Origin: an uncultured Bacilli bacterium
GTDB lineage: Bacteria; Bacillota_I; Bacilli_A; RF39; UBA660
Direction: 5' to 3'
NCBI GenBank assembly: GCA_910584255.1
Contig: CAJTXV010000007.1
Span: forward strand, 1-63,536
DNA length: 63,536 bases
The notes beneath the pieces were generated by a model. The model saw only the letters and a list, made by a program, of their open reading frames with translations, had not been told where the DNA came from and searched no databases. Positions 25,243-33,360 of the stretch are shown here, one piece after another. Made by a program: the position numbers and the translations under genes. Positions within the stretch are counted from its first letter, which is position 1. Every line of letters begins with the position of its first letter.

Positions 25243-27219
25243 TTGAAAGAAAGAATCGATGAATTAGTTGAAATATTAAATGAAGCAAACTATAATTATC
25301 ATGTTTTGGATGACCCTAAAATTACGGATCAGGAATATGATAAACTTTTAAGAGAACTATTTATTTTAGAAGAGAAATTCCCAGAATATGTACGAGATGA
25401 TTCACCAACACACCGAGTTGGTGGAACTGTTTTAGAGGAATTTCAGAAAGTAACTCATAGTATTCCAATGATGTCTTTAGGAAATGTATTTAACGAAGAA
25501 GAAATTCGTCAATTTGATAGTAGAATTAAAAAAGAAGGAATTCAACCTGCCTATGTTTGTGAATTAAAAATTGATGGTCTAAGTGTTTCTCTTCATTATG
25601 AAAATGGAAAGTTGATTACAGCTGCTACTCGTGGGAATGGTACTGTTGGGGAGGATATCACTAACAATGTAAGAACGATTAAAACGGTTCCGTTGACTTT
25701 AAGAAAACCGATGAATATTGAAGTACGTGGTGAAATCTATATGGCAAAGGAAACTCTTCGTAAGTTGAATGAGGAGCGTGCTAAAAATAATCAACCACTT
25801 CTTCAGAATTGTCGAAATGCAGCGGCTGGGTCTATTCGTCAATTGGACTCTAAAATAGCAGCATCTAGAAAGCTTGATTGTTGGATTTATCACTTGCCTA
25901 ATCCAGAAGATTATGGAATCAAGACACATTATGAAGCGCTAGAATTTATGAAAGATCTTGGCTTTAAGACGAATCCAAATAATTTGTTAGTAACCGATGT
26001 AGAAGGGATTCTAGATTATATTTCTTATAAAGGAAAAGAGAGAGCTTCCTTACCTTATGATATTGATGGTGTTGTTATTAAGGTTAATAATATTGAAGAA
26101 CAAAAAACTCTTGGGTTTACGGCACACCATCCAAAATGGGCAACGGCTTATAAATTTCCAGCGGAAGAAGTTTTAACTAAATTAAAGGATATTATTTTTA
26201 CAGTAGGAAGAACAGGTCAAATTACTCCTAATGCAGTATTAGAACCTGTGATTGTTGCAGGAAGTACTATTTCAAGGGCAACTCTTCATAATGAAGATTA
26301 TGTGGTTTCTAAGGATTTAAAAATTGGAGATGTTGTATCAATTCATAAAGCAGGGGATGTAATTCCTGAAGTAGGAGAAGTAAAAAAAGAAAGACGGACA
26401 GGAGAAGAAAAAGATTTTGAAATGATTCATAATTGTCCTATGTGTGGAAATCCTATTTATAAAAAAGAAGGGCAAGTAGATTATTTCTGTTTGAATCCAC
26501 ATTGTCCTGCGAGAAAGATTGAGTGTCTTTGTCATTTTGTATCTAGAAAAGCTATGAATATTGATGGTTTGGGAGAAAGAATTATTGAAGATTTCTATAA
26601 TTTAAAATATATAAAAAATATTTCTGATATTTATCAGTTAGGTCATTATCGAGATGAACTTACTGAATTAGAAGGATATGGGGATAAAAGTATCGATAAT
26701 TTATTAGATGCCATTGAAAATAGTAAAAAGAATTCCTCTGAAAGACTTCTTTTTGGACTTGGAATTCCAAATGTTGGAGAAAAAACTTCTAAGATGTTGA
26801 TGATTTATTATGGGTCTATTGATAAGTTAAGAGAAGTGCCTTTGGAAGAATTAGAATCTATTCCAGATATTGGACATATTATTGCACAGAGTATTATTGA
26901 TTATTTTTCAGATACCAATCATATAGAATTATTAGAGCAATTAAAAGAGTTAGGTCTTAATATGGAATATACTGGTCCAAAGATGGAAAAAAATGATTCT
27001 TTTTATGGAAAAACTTTTGTAATTACAGGAAGTTTAGTGAAATATACAAGAGATGAAATTCAAAATAAAATTGAACAATTAGGTGGGAAAGCCTCTTCTT
27101 CTGTAAGTAAGAAGACATATGCTGTTATTGTTGGAGAAAATCCAGGTAGTAAGTATGATAAAGCAAGAGAACTTGGAATTCCAATTTGGAGTGAAGAGGA
27201 TTTTGAAGAAAAAATATAG
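25243..27219 (+). CDS. ligA: NAD-dependent DNA ligase
   Basis: About 658 residues. It has the Ia domain (NYNYHVLDDPKITDQEYDKL), the adenylation motif CELKIDGLS with the active Lys near residue 109, the OB fold (VGRTGQITPNAVLEPV), a four-Cys zinc finger (CPMCG ... CLNPHC), helix-hairpin-helix repeats (LEGYGDKSIDNLL, LGIPNVGEKTS), and a BRCT domain (GKTFVITGSL). A GTG at 25234 keeps the frame open, but GGTGA lies five bases before TTG 25243, which I prefer. No terminator directly follows. Confidence 0.95.
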   Translation: MKERIDELVEILNEANYNYHVLDDPKITDQEYDKLLRELFILEEKFPEYVRDDSPTHRVGGTVLEEFQKVTHSIPMMSLGNVFNEEEIRQFDSRIKKEGIQPAYVCELKIDGLSVSLHYENGKLITAATRGNGTVGEDITNNVRTIKTVPLTLRKPMNIEVRGEIYMAKETLRKLNEERAKNNQPLLQNCRNAAAGSIRQLDSKIAASRKLDCWIYHLPNPEDYGIKTHYEALEFMKDLGFKTNPNNLLVTDVEGILDYISYKGKERASLPYDIDGVVIKVNNIEEQKTLGFTAHHPKWATAYKFPAEEVLTKLKDIIFTVGRTGQITPNAVLEPVIVAGSTISRATLHNEDYVVSKDLKIGDVVSIHKAGDVIPEVGEVKKERRTGEEKDFEMIHNCPMCGNPIYKKEGQVDYFCLNPHCPARKIECLCHFVSRKAMNIDGLGERIIEDFYNLKYIKNISDIYQLGHYRDELTELEGYGDKSIDNLLDAIENSKKNSSERLLFGLGIPNVGEKTSKMLMIYYGSIDKLREVPLEELESIPDIGHIIAQSIIDYFSDTNHIELLEQLKELGLNMEYTGPKMEKNDSFYGKTFVITGSLVKYTRDEIQNKIEQLGGKASSSVSKKTYAVIVGENPGSKYDKARELGIPIWSEEDFEEKI

Positions 27220-27282
27220 AAAATAATTAATCGTCAACGGTAAAAAAGTATAGGAATATTTATAAAAATTTGTAAAATATAC

Positions 27283-27310
27283 TTGGAATCATAGAAATTT
27301 ATGTTATACT
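27283..27310 (+). promoter_or_regulatory. promoter directly before a hairpin
   Basis: TTGGAA (27283-27288), 16 bases, TATACT (27305-27310). The predicted start (about 27318) is the first base of the terminator-like hairpin that follows. Confidence 0.5.
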
Positions 27311-27318
27311 GAATTCGT

Positions 27319-27361
27319 AAAGGGCTAGTAGAGACTTTATTGTTTTTACTAGTCCTTTTTT
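27319..27361 (+). terminator. terminator or tiny RNA between ligA and the XRE gene
   Basis: AAAGGGCTAGTA (27319-27330) pairs with TACTAGTCCTTT (27347-27358) with one G-U, then TTT. It can end the ligA transcript. Confidence 0.75.
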
Positions 27362-27383
27362 GTAGTTATGGAGGTATAGAAGT

Positions 27384-27620
27384 ATGAACGAGAAAAAAAT
27401 TGGAACATTTATTGCAGAACATCGTAAAGAAAAGGGATATACCCAAGATCATTTAGGAAAATTACTGGGTGTATCTGGAAAAATGGTTTCCAAATGGGAG
27501 ACGGGGGTATGTTTACCTGATATTTTTTTGCTTAATGATCTTAGTGCATTATTAGGAGTAACAACAACAGAACTACTAGAAGCTAAAGATACTCAAGATA
27601 CTATTGCTGAGCAAATATAA
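27384..27620 (+). CDS. XRE-family regulator
   Basis: 78 residues, nearly all one Cro/C1-type helix-turn-helix (GTFIAEHRKEKGYTQDHLGK, then VSGKMVSKWETG). GGAGG precedes the ATG and a terminator follows the stop, so it is a single-gene unit. It stands directly upstream of the export cassette and could be its regulator, but this is by position only. Confidence 0.8.
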   Translation: MNEKKIGTFIAEHRKEKGYTQDHLGKLLGVSGKMVSKWETGVCLPDIFLLNDLSALLGVTTTELLEAKDTQDTIAEQI

Positions 27621-27648
27621 AAAGGTCGCCAAATTTGCGACTTTTTTT
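27618..27648 (+). terminator. terminator after the XRE gene
   Basis: AAAAGGTCGC and GCGACTTTTT pair around CAAATTT with one G-U, followed by Ts. Confidence 0.8.
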
Positions 27649-27660
27649 GTATCAAAATTG

Positions 27661-27689
27661 CTGACAATGTATTTTGATTTTGTTATAAT
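27661..27689 (+). promoter_or_regulatory. promoter of the export cassette
   Basis: CTGACA (27661-27666), 17 bases, TATAAT (27684-27689). The leader of about 106 bases before the first gene is unusually long for this window and may hold control elements. Confidence 0.7.
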
Positions 27690-27801
27690 GAGTTTACAAG
27701 AAGTTAACAACTGGTTATCTTATTTATCCATGGTAATAACATGATTACAAGTTGCGCATAGTGAGAATGTTATTATAAATATATTTTTAAGGAGGAAATC
27801 T

Positions 27802-28200
27802 ATGAGAAAAAGAATGAATCAAATTTTGGCTTTTTCAGTACTTACAATTATTGGCTCTTTATTTTTACTTAACACCGTTGATGCCGCTGCTGTAGGAATT
27901 TCAGCAAAAGTACCTCCATTTCAGCAATATGCATATGTTGGTCAGGCAGAAAAAAGTTTTAAAGGTAGTATAGCTAATGTAGAACTTTATGTAATGCAAA
28001 ATGAAGCTGTTACTTTTACCGTTAAGGCTGTTGACGATGGTACATATGGAAAAGGTGTTACAGCTTATCATACGGATATAGCATATGATTTATACTATTC
28101 AAAAATATATGATAAAGGAACCCAAGTACAGGCACGTTTTAGAAATCATAATTGGACTCCAAATTCTGGTCAAATAGATGGTTATTTTAACTATCAGTAA
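27802..28200 (+). CDS. small secreted protein of the export cassette
   Basis: 132 residues. A classical signal peptide (basic MRKRMNQ, hydrophobic stretch 8-24, probable cut after VDA near residue 28) leads to a mature part of about 104 residues without Cys, rich in Tyr, Val and Gly and ending GQIDGYFNYQ. Its size, the aromatic C-terminus and the partner ABC genes remind me of small secreted DUF2712 or lactococcin-972-like proteins, but I cannot confirm either. AAGGAGG precedes the ATG. A weak hairpin separates it from five membrane-transport genes, an arrangement that would give more of this product than of the transporter. Bacteriocin, signal or surface protein are all possible. Confidence 0.7.
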   Translation: MRKRMNQILAFSVLTIIGSLFLLNTVDAAAVGISAKVPPFQQYAYVGQAEKSFKGSIANVELYVMQNEAVTFTVKAVDDGTYGKGVTAYHTDIAYDLYYSKIYDKGTQVQARFRNHNWTPNSGQIDGYFNYQ

Positions 28201-28213
28201 AATGTAAGTGTAT

Positions 28214-28230
28214 GAGCCTGTAATAGGCTC
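28214..28230 (+). terminator. leaky hairpin after the secreted-protein gene
   Basis: GAGCCT-GTAAT-AGGCTC is a perfect six-pair stem, followed by CTATTTGTTTG and not by a clean T run, so partial read-through is likely. Confidence 0.5.
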
Positions 28231-28257
28231 CTATTTGTTTGTTTGAAGGTGAAAGTA

Positions 28258-29067
28258 GTGAAGGAATTAAAATTTAATTTAAAACTGTTAGTATATAGAA
28301 AAGAATTGTATTTTGCCATTTTTATTATATTTTTAGTAAATATTATCCAATGTTTTATGGCAATTCAGTATAGTAGTGGACTTAATTTATTTGTAGAAAA
28401 CGGATATTCTGCTGAATATCAAACTATTTTATATAATAATACAGTATCTTTAAATTCAATTATAATTATTGTATTTCCTATTGTTTGTTCAATGATATTT
28501 TCAGATTCCTCTTGGTGTGAAAATAATGATAGGATTTTTCATGTTCTATATCCAAGACTAAACCATAGGAAAAATAGTATTATTCGCTATGGGCTATCGT
28601 TTCTTGTTCCATTTGTAATCTGTTTTTTGGGATTTATGATGAATTATGGAATTATGAGATTAGTATTTCAAAGTGGGACTTTAGGAACATTTTTTAATGA
28701 TGTAGGATTTTATATAAGAAGTAATTCCAACTTTCTTGATTCTTTAAGAATTTCGAATCCTGTTTTTTATATTGTTTCAATTTCATGTGTTGTATCATTT
28801 GCGGTTGGACTCCTTTCAAGTTTATCTTATTCTTTGTCAGTTTTTTTTAAGAAACGAGTATTTATTTATTTCATACCATTATTTATAATTATTTTATTTG
28901 AACTTATATTATCAAAATTGAACTTAAGTAGTATTTCATTTGTAAGATTATTACAACCAAATACTAGTTTTTCTATGGAAGAAGTTATTATTCTTAGTAT
29001 TTTTGTAATTTTTATTGGATTGTTGATAGAATTTATAAAAAGTAAAAAGAAAGATTATTTGTTATAA
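28258..29067 (+). CDS. ABC-2-type membrane protein (cassette)
   Basis: About 270 residues from GTG 28258 (AAGGTGA site; the frame is open from TTG 28243). It has about six hydrophobic segments, with a first one near residues 16-38 and a large extracytoplasmic loop after it, and a run of three near the end. This resembles ABC-2-type permeases of peptide export or immunity systems. It is the first gene after the hairpin. Confidence 0.7.
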   Translation: MKELKFNLKLLVYRKELYFAIFIIFLVNIIQCFMAIQYSSGLNLFVENGYSAEYQTILYNNTVSLNSIIIIVFPIVCSMIFSDSSWCENNDRIFHVLYPRLNHRKNSIIRYGLSFLVPFVICFLGFMMNYGIMRLVFQSGTLGTFFNDVGFYIRSNSNFLDSLRISNPVFYIVSISCVVSFAVGLLSSLSYSLSVFFKKRVFIYFIPLFIIILFELILSKLNLSSISFVRLLQPNTSFSMEEVIILSIFVIFIGLLIEFIKSKKKDYLL

Positions 29068-29095
29068 AGGAAAGAAGTATAGAGGTGAAAGTAAA

Positions 29096-29794
29096 GTGAA
29101 GAAAGTACTTAGGAGATTTATATTAACAACTATCATCCTTTTTGTTTTGATAGTTAGTGTTACTGTTTATGGAAAAAGTCAAATCAAACATATTGATTAT
29201 CATAATTATATAGAAGAAAGTACATATTCGATTATTACTTATGGAGAATCTTTATATAAGAATTATCCTGAATTAAAAAAATGTGTAATTCAAGATAGGA
29301 ATATAAATATGATTGATGATTTAGTAAAGTTTTCTGAGGATGTATTAGTAATTGATGTAGTTGATGATCCGATAATTCATGGTAGTGCTATTGTAAATAC
29401 CGGCGTCATTCAAAAAATAATTAAAGGAAAAAATTTAAAATTAAATGAAAAAATCCAAATCTATGATTTAGTACTCGATACGCAAGCAAGTTTTACACTG
29501 TACTTAGATGGTACTACTCCATTACAAAAAGGTGGACAGTATTTAGTTTTTCTAAATCAGGCTCCTCATCCATCGATTCCTGAATCCTATCTATTTAGTA
29601 ATTCTAAATTTGGTCATATTCGTTTAGATAAAAAAAGTTCTTATCTAAAGGATTATGAAAATTATTCTATTTCATTAAAAGATGCTTTCCAATACGATTA
29701 TGTTTTTTTAGAAGAAGATTCTAAAGATGAATCTATTAAAAAATATGAGAAAATTATAAAAGAAGCAATAGATTTATTAGATAATTATAGTTAA
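29096..29794 (+). CDS. exported or membrane-anchored protein (cassette)
   Basis: 232 residues with one N-terminal hydrophobic helix (residues 9-26) and no lipobox, so either secreted or anchored. The outer part contains a beta-rich stretch (VLVIDVVDDPIIHGSAIV, GVIQKIIKGK, QIYDLVLDTQASFTLYLDG, QYLVFLNQ) that could be an OB- or NTF2-like fold. GTG start behind GAGGTGAAAG. It lies inside the transporter operon, so it may be an accessory or immunity protein. Family not recognised. Confidence 0.65.
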   Translation: MKKVLRRFILTTIILFVLIVSVTVYGKSQIKHIDYHNYIEESTYSIITYGESLYKNYPELKKCVIQDRNINMIDDLVKFSEDVLVIDVVDDPIIHGSAIVNTGVIQKIIKGKNLKLNEKIQIYDLVLDTQASFTLYLDGTTPLQKGGQYLVFLNQAPHPSIPESYLFSNSKFGHIRLDKKSSYLKDYENYSISLKDAFQYDYVFLEEDSKDESIKKYEKIIKEAIDLLDNYS

Positions 29795-29807
29795 AAGGAT
29801 GGATTGT

Positions 29808-30494
29808 ATGAAAAAGATTTTTAAAAATTTTACATTTTTTCTTTGTATTTTATTTCCTCTAATTTTGGGTTACTTCATTGGAAATGATATTAGTAGTGAC
29901 TTTATGAGACTGTACGTTTCTAAGTTTGGTGTGATTCCTATTCGGTATTCTATTTTATTATTTCTTATTTTTATAGATTATCAAATATTTTCATCTTTTA
30001 ATTATACAAGTATTATTTTTAGACATAAATCTATGATTTCTTATTTTGTAAAATCTCTTATTGAAAGTTTTAAATATATTTGTTTATTCTTTATTATGCT
30101 AAATATTCCAATATTCGCCATGAATGCTAGAGAGTTTATTTCAAACTTGTCATCCATTCTACTTTATATTGTAAGTGACATTTTAGTATTAATGTTATTA
30201 ATTAGTATGATTCGTTTGATAGATTCTAAAATTAAGAAAATGGTATTATCTAGTTGCTTGTTTATTAGTATTTTTACGATTTTGGACTTGATTTTAGATA
30301 ACTATAATTTTTATTATTTTAATCATATAAATTTTAGTTTTAATTATCTTTTTACATTACCTTCTGTTTATAAATCTTATCTATTTGTTTTTCTTTTATT
30401 GATTGGACTGATTCTATTATTCATCATACTTTCTATAAAATTTATGGAGAAAGGAGATTATCTGTTAAATGATAAAAACAGTAAGGAAAATTAG
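29808..30494 (+). CDS. polytopic membrane protein (cassette)
   Basis: 228 residues from ATG 29808 (AAAGGA eight bases upstream; ATG 29799 is too close to that site). About six hydrophobic segments with short loops. Phe- and Ile-rich, no motif recognised. It overlaps the next gene by 26 bases. Likely a permease subunit. Confidence 0.65.
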   Translation: MKKIFKNFTFFLCILFPLILGYFIGNDISSDFMRLYVSKFGVIPIRYSILLFLIFIDYQIFSSFNYTSIIFRHKSMISYFVKSLIESFKYICLFFIMLNIPIFAMNAREFISNLSSILLYIVSDILVLMLLISMIRLIDSKIKKMVLSSCLFISIFTILDLILDNYNFYYFNHINFSFNYLFTLPSVYKSYLFVFLLLIGLILLFIILSIKFMEKGDYLLNDKNSKEN

Positions 30495-31146
30495 AATTAA
30501 AAGTGTTATTTTAATGGTAGCTTTCATCGGAGCTGTATTAGTATTAAAATCTCCTTATATGAATTCTTTATATGAGGGAGATTATATTCTGTTTATGAAG
30601 CAAATATTATTTATGCAGGGGGAAGATTTAATAGCAAATGTGTTTTGGCTATTCCCAATTGTTGGTAGTTTATTTTTCATATCTGATTATGGTTATAGTC
30701 GATTGATTCATTTTAGTACTAGATATAAAAATAGGAGAAATTATATAAGAAAAGTTTATTTTCGAACTCTAGGGTACGCGTTGTTATTTCATTTTCTTTT
30801 TTCAGTACTACAGATTCTTATCTTTTCAGGATCCTATGGAATTCAAATTAGTTTCAGTCTTATGAATGTCATTTTACAGTATGTAATTGAGAATACTTTT
30901 TTAAGTTTATTAGTCATTTGCATTTCTTTAGTAATTAAAAAATATATTTATGCTTATATATCTGTTATAACTGGGTTAATTATTTTGTTACGAGTCCCGA
31001 AATTATATGGAAAGTGGATTCCATTTATTAGTTTAAATTGCACAAATTCTATAAATGTATTTACAATTATTGGGTGTATCGTAATAACGTTTATAGTCTA
31101 TAAGTTATATTTACATTGTGATATTGGAGGTAATTATGAAAATTGA
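30469..31146 (+). CDS. polytopic membrane protein (cassette)
   Basis: 225 residues with about five to six hydrophobic segments. AAAGGAG lies inside the preceding gene. The stretch GDYGYSRLIHFSTRYKNRRN-like (residues 70-90 region) is a cytoplasmic basic loop of the kind found where ABC-2 permeases meet their ATPase. It overlaps the ATPase gene by 11 bases, which suggests they act together. Confidence 0.65.
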   Translation: MIKTVRKIRIKSVILMVAFIGAVLVLKSPYMNSLYEGDYILFMKQILFMQGEDLIANVFWLFPIVGSLFFISDYGYSRLIHFSTRYKNRRNYIRKVYFRTLGYALLFHFLFSVLQILIFSGSYGIQISFSLMNVILQYVIENTFLSLLVICISLVIKKYIYAYISVITGLIILLRVPKLYGKWIPFISLNCTNSINVFTIIGCIVITFIVYKLYLHCDIGGNYEN

Positions 31147-31777
31147 GTTAATAAATTATAATAAAAAAATTGGAAAAAAGAAAATATTGTGTGATATCAA
31201 TCTAAAATTGACGAGTGGGAATATCTATGGTTTTTATGGAAGAAATGGTTCAGGAAAAACCATGTTGTTTCGTGCGATATCCACTTTAATTTATCCAACT
31301 TCTGGGAATATAAAAGTAGATGATGTATCTATTATTCATGAAGACTTTGATTTAAGAAATATTGGAATATTATTAGAAGATCCAGGATTTTATCCTTATT
31401 TAACTGGATTAGAAAATCTTGATTTATTGTATACAATTAACAATAAAAAAGATGAGGAACACATTATTTCTTTAATGAAAAAAATTGGCTTGGAAGAATA
31501 CAAAGATATGAAATATAAAGAGTATTCTTTGGGTATGAAACAAAAACTTCGTATTTTACAAGCGATTATGGAAAATCAGAAAATCATTCTTTTAGATGAA
31601 CCTACCAATGCTTTAGATGAAAAGAGTATATTCATAGTTCGTGACATTATTAAAGATTTAAAGAAAGAAGGAAAAATTATTCTTTTAGCTAGTCATAGTA
31701 AGGAAGATTTAAAAATATTATGTGATAAAATATATAATATTGAAGAAGGTTCTATTGTAGGTGAAATAAAGTTATAG
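31136..31777 (+). CDS. ABC transporter ATPase (cassette)
   Basis: 213 residues from ATG 31136 behind GGAGG. Walker A GRNGSGKT (residues 35-42), a Q-loop position carrying LLEDPGFYPYLTGLENL, signature YSLGMKQKLRILQ, Walker B IILLDEPTNALD and the switch His (ASHSKEDL) are intact. It lacks the C-terminal extension of drug-exporter ATPases. With three permease-like proteins and an exported protein in one operon it probably drives export of, or immunity against, the secreted product of 27802-28200. Confidence 0.92.
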   Translation: MKIELINYNKKIGKKKILCDINLKLTSGNIYGFYGRNGSGKTMLFRAISTLIYPTSGNIKVDDVSIIHEDFDLRNIGILLEDPGFYPYLTGLENLDLLYTINNKKDEEHIISLMKKIGLEEYKDMKYKEYSLGMKQKLRILQAIMENQKIILLDEPTNALDEKSIFIVRDIIKDLKKEGKIILLASHSKEDLKILCDKIYNIEEGSIVGEIKL

Positions 31778-31818
31778 ATATAAAAAAATTTATAATTGAA
31801 ACATGCAATTGAATATAA

Positions 31819-31853
31819 ATACTGGATAAAGTTTGTATCTGGTATTTTTTTTT
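31819..31853 (+). terminator. terminator of the export cassette
   Basis: ATACTGGATA (31819-31828) pairs with TATCTGGTAT (31836-31845) with two G-U pairs, followed by T9. Confidence 0.85.
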
Positions 31854-31887
31854 GTATAATAGTAATTGAGGTAGGTGTTTATAAAAA

Positions 31888-32481
31888 ATGAAAGAAGTAG
31901 AGCAACTAAAATTAATGGCAGAAGAACTTAAGAAAATGCCTTATTCACAGTTTGTCCACATTGTGAAAAATTTAACAGAAGAAGAAATTTTAATAGTTAG
32001 CAGAGAAATCGGTTATCCTGTATTTATTCGTCTTTGTATGGGTGAACTTGCTCATATTATTCCTATATTACAAGATGGGGCTGCTGCTATTATTTTAGAC
32101 GAAGATGGAAGGATTCTTTTACAAAGTCGAGCAGATAGAAACAAATGGGGTCTTCCTGGTGGATGTCAAGAAGCAAGTGAGAGTTTTGAAGAGGTTATTA
32201 TACGTGAAGTAAAAGAGGAAGCCAATTTAGATGTTAAAAAAGAAGATTTAGAATTTATATGTACAGTATCTGGAAAATCTAGGAGAAATTCTTATCCAAC
32301 AGGAGATATTGTATATAATAATACTTCATTATATTGTATCAGAAAGTATTCTGGAGAATTAAAATGGGATAGGGAGTCCAAGGAAATGAAATTTTTTGGG
32401 GAAGATAGTCTTCCAGGAAATCAAAATGATCCAGATTTAATAGAAATTTATAAGACGTGGTCTAAAAGTAAAAAAATATAA
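31888..32481 (+). CDS. NUDIX hydrolase
   Basis: 197 residues. An N-terminal helical part (1-60) precedes the Nudix domain. The Nudix box is complete: G-x5-E-x7-REVKEE, within GLPGGCQEASESFEEVIIRE. Such enzymes hydrolyse nucleoside diphosphates linked to another group; the N-terminal helical extension is typical of a subgroup of Firmicutes Nudix proteins. A TATAAT at 31855-31860 may be its promoter. Substrate not assigned. Confidence 0.88.
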   Translation: MKEVEQLKLMAEELKKMPYSQFVHIVKNLTEEEILIVSREIGYPVFIRLCMGELAHIIPILQDGAAAIILDEDGRILLQSRADRNKWGLPGGCQEASESFEEVIIREVKEEANLDVKKEDLEFICTVSGKSRRNSYPTGDIVYNNTSLYCIRKYSGELKWDRESKEMKFFGEDSLPGNQNDPDLIEIYKTWSKSKKI

Positions 32482-32520
32482 AAGAACCTGATTTCAAAAT
32501 AGAAACCAGGCTTTTGTTTG
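32480..32520. terminator. bidirectional terminator between nudix and collagen genes
   Basis: AAAAG / CCTG / TTTC pair in order with GAAA / CAGG / CTTTT, with two small internal loops. It lies between converging genes. Confidence 0.65.
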
Positions 32521-32538
32521 TATATCATTTAATTCGTA

Positions 32539-33291
32539 TTAATTTAATTTTTTTACAGTAAGTGTTGCATTTACTCCTGTACCCAAGGTAACGCCAACTG
32601 CTAGTAGAGCAGATAAAGCCATATCGACTACATCTCCTGCTACCAATGTGACAATAGTGCTTCCACTGTAAATAGAGCCAACACCAACAGATAATACTCT
32701 TGAAATTACTGTACTAGGAATGTTTGTACCATTAACTCTAACTGCTTGTGTTACTGTGGTTCCAACTGCTACAGAGACATTACTGAAATAATTAATTTCA
32801 TAAGTTCCATCTTGTGCAACAGTAATGCTATTTGTAGGCGTATAAGTAGCGTTTAAGTTTGGTTCTGCTGTGGGAAGCGCGATTTGTGTTGGAGTTCCAA
32901 TTGTAAGGTTAATTGTCTGAGGTGTATTACTATATTTTCCAGCATAAGCATTTAATCCAGCTGTAGGTCCTGTAGGACCAGTAGGTCCAGTTGCACCAAG
33001 TAATCCCTGAGGTCCAGTAGGTCCAGTTGCACCAAGTAATCCTTGAGGTCCTGTAGGACCAGTAGGTCCAGTAGGCCCAGTTGCACCAAGTAATCCTTGA
33101 GGTCCAGTAGGCCCAGTTGCACCCAGTAATCCTTGAGGTCCTGTAGGACCAGTAGGTCCAGTAGGTCCAGTAGGTCCAGTTGCTCCACCAGGAGTCCCTG
33201 CAGGTCCAGTAGGCCCAGTAGGTCCTATTAGATAACAGTGGCATGGAATTTTTCCATGTCTATTATTATTTTCACAAAAATCTTGAAACAT
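32539..33291 (-). CDS. collagen-like repeat protein (BclA-like)
   Basis: 250 residues. A 22-residue head with three Cys/His (PCHCY) precedes a Gly-X-Y stalk at residues 23-110. The stalk has one one-residue break (after GGA), mostly GPT triplets, and four copies of GPQ-GLL-GAT. The last 140 residues are a beta-rich C-terminal domain (TYEINYFSNVSVAVGTTV) like the trimerising BclA/C1q-type heads. In Bacillus and Clostridioides such proteins form the hair-like nap of the exosporium. GAAAGGAG precedes the ATG. The gene lies directly downstream of a glycosyltransferase gene on the same strand. The DNA repeats make it a likely site of length variation. Confidence 0.88.
   Translation of the reverse strand: MFQDFCENNNRHGKIPCHCYLIGPTGPTGPAGTPGGATGPTGPTGPTGPTGPQGLLGATGPTGPQGLLGATGPTGPTGPTGPQGLLGATGPTGPQGLLGATGPTGPTGPTAGLNAYAGKYSNTPQTINLTIGTPTQIALPTAEPNLNATYTPTNSITVAQDGTYEINYFSNVSVAVGTTVTQAVRVNGTNIPSTVISRVLSVGVGSIYSGSTIVTLVAGDVVDMALSALLAVGVTLGTGVNATLTVKKLN
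32955..33225. repeat. tandem coding repeats of the collagen stalk
   Basis: Repeated 9-base units (GGTCCAGTA-like) and four copies of a 36-base unit encoding GPQGLLGATGPT, with third-position variants. Recombination or slippage here would change the stalk length. Confidence 0.8.
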
Positions 33292-33360
33292 ATTAATCTC
33301 CTTTCTAACTATAATATATGATGTTATTAGTATTTCATCTGGGTATACGTCAGGGGATTT

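Noticed and set aside
27621..27801. Riboswitch in the leader of the export cassette
   Set aside because: The leader is long and has weak inverted repeats, but I see no known riboswitch core and no terminator/antiterminator pair.
32955..33225. CRISPR array
   Set aside because: The repeats are contiguous 9- and 36-base coding units without unique spacers, and no cas gene is near.
32930..33244. Other minus-strand frames rich in Trp/Tyr or Leu/Asp across the collagen repeats
   Set aside because: They are frame-shifted readings of the repetitive Gly-X-Y DNA; only the frame with the GPT repeats has a ribosome binding site and a start outside the repeat.
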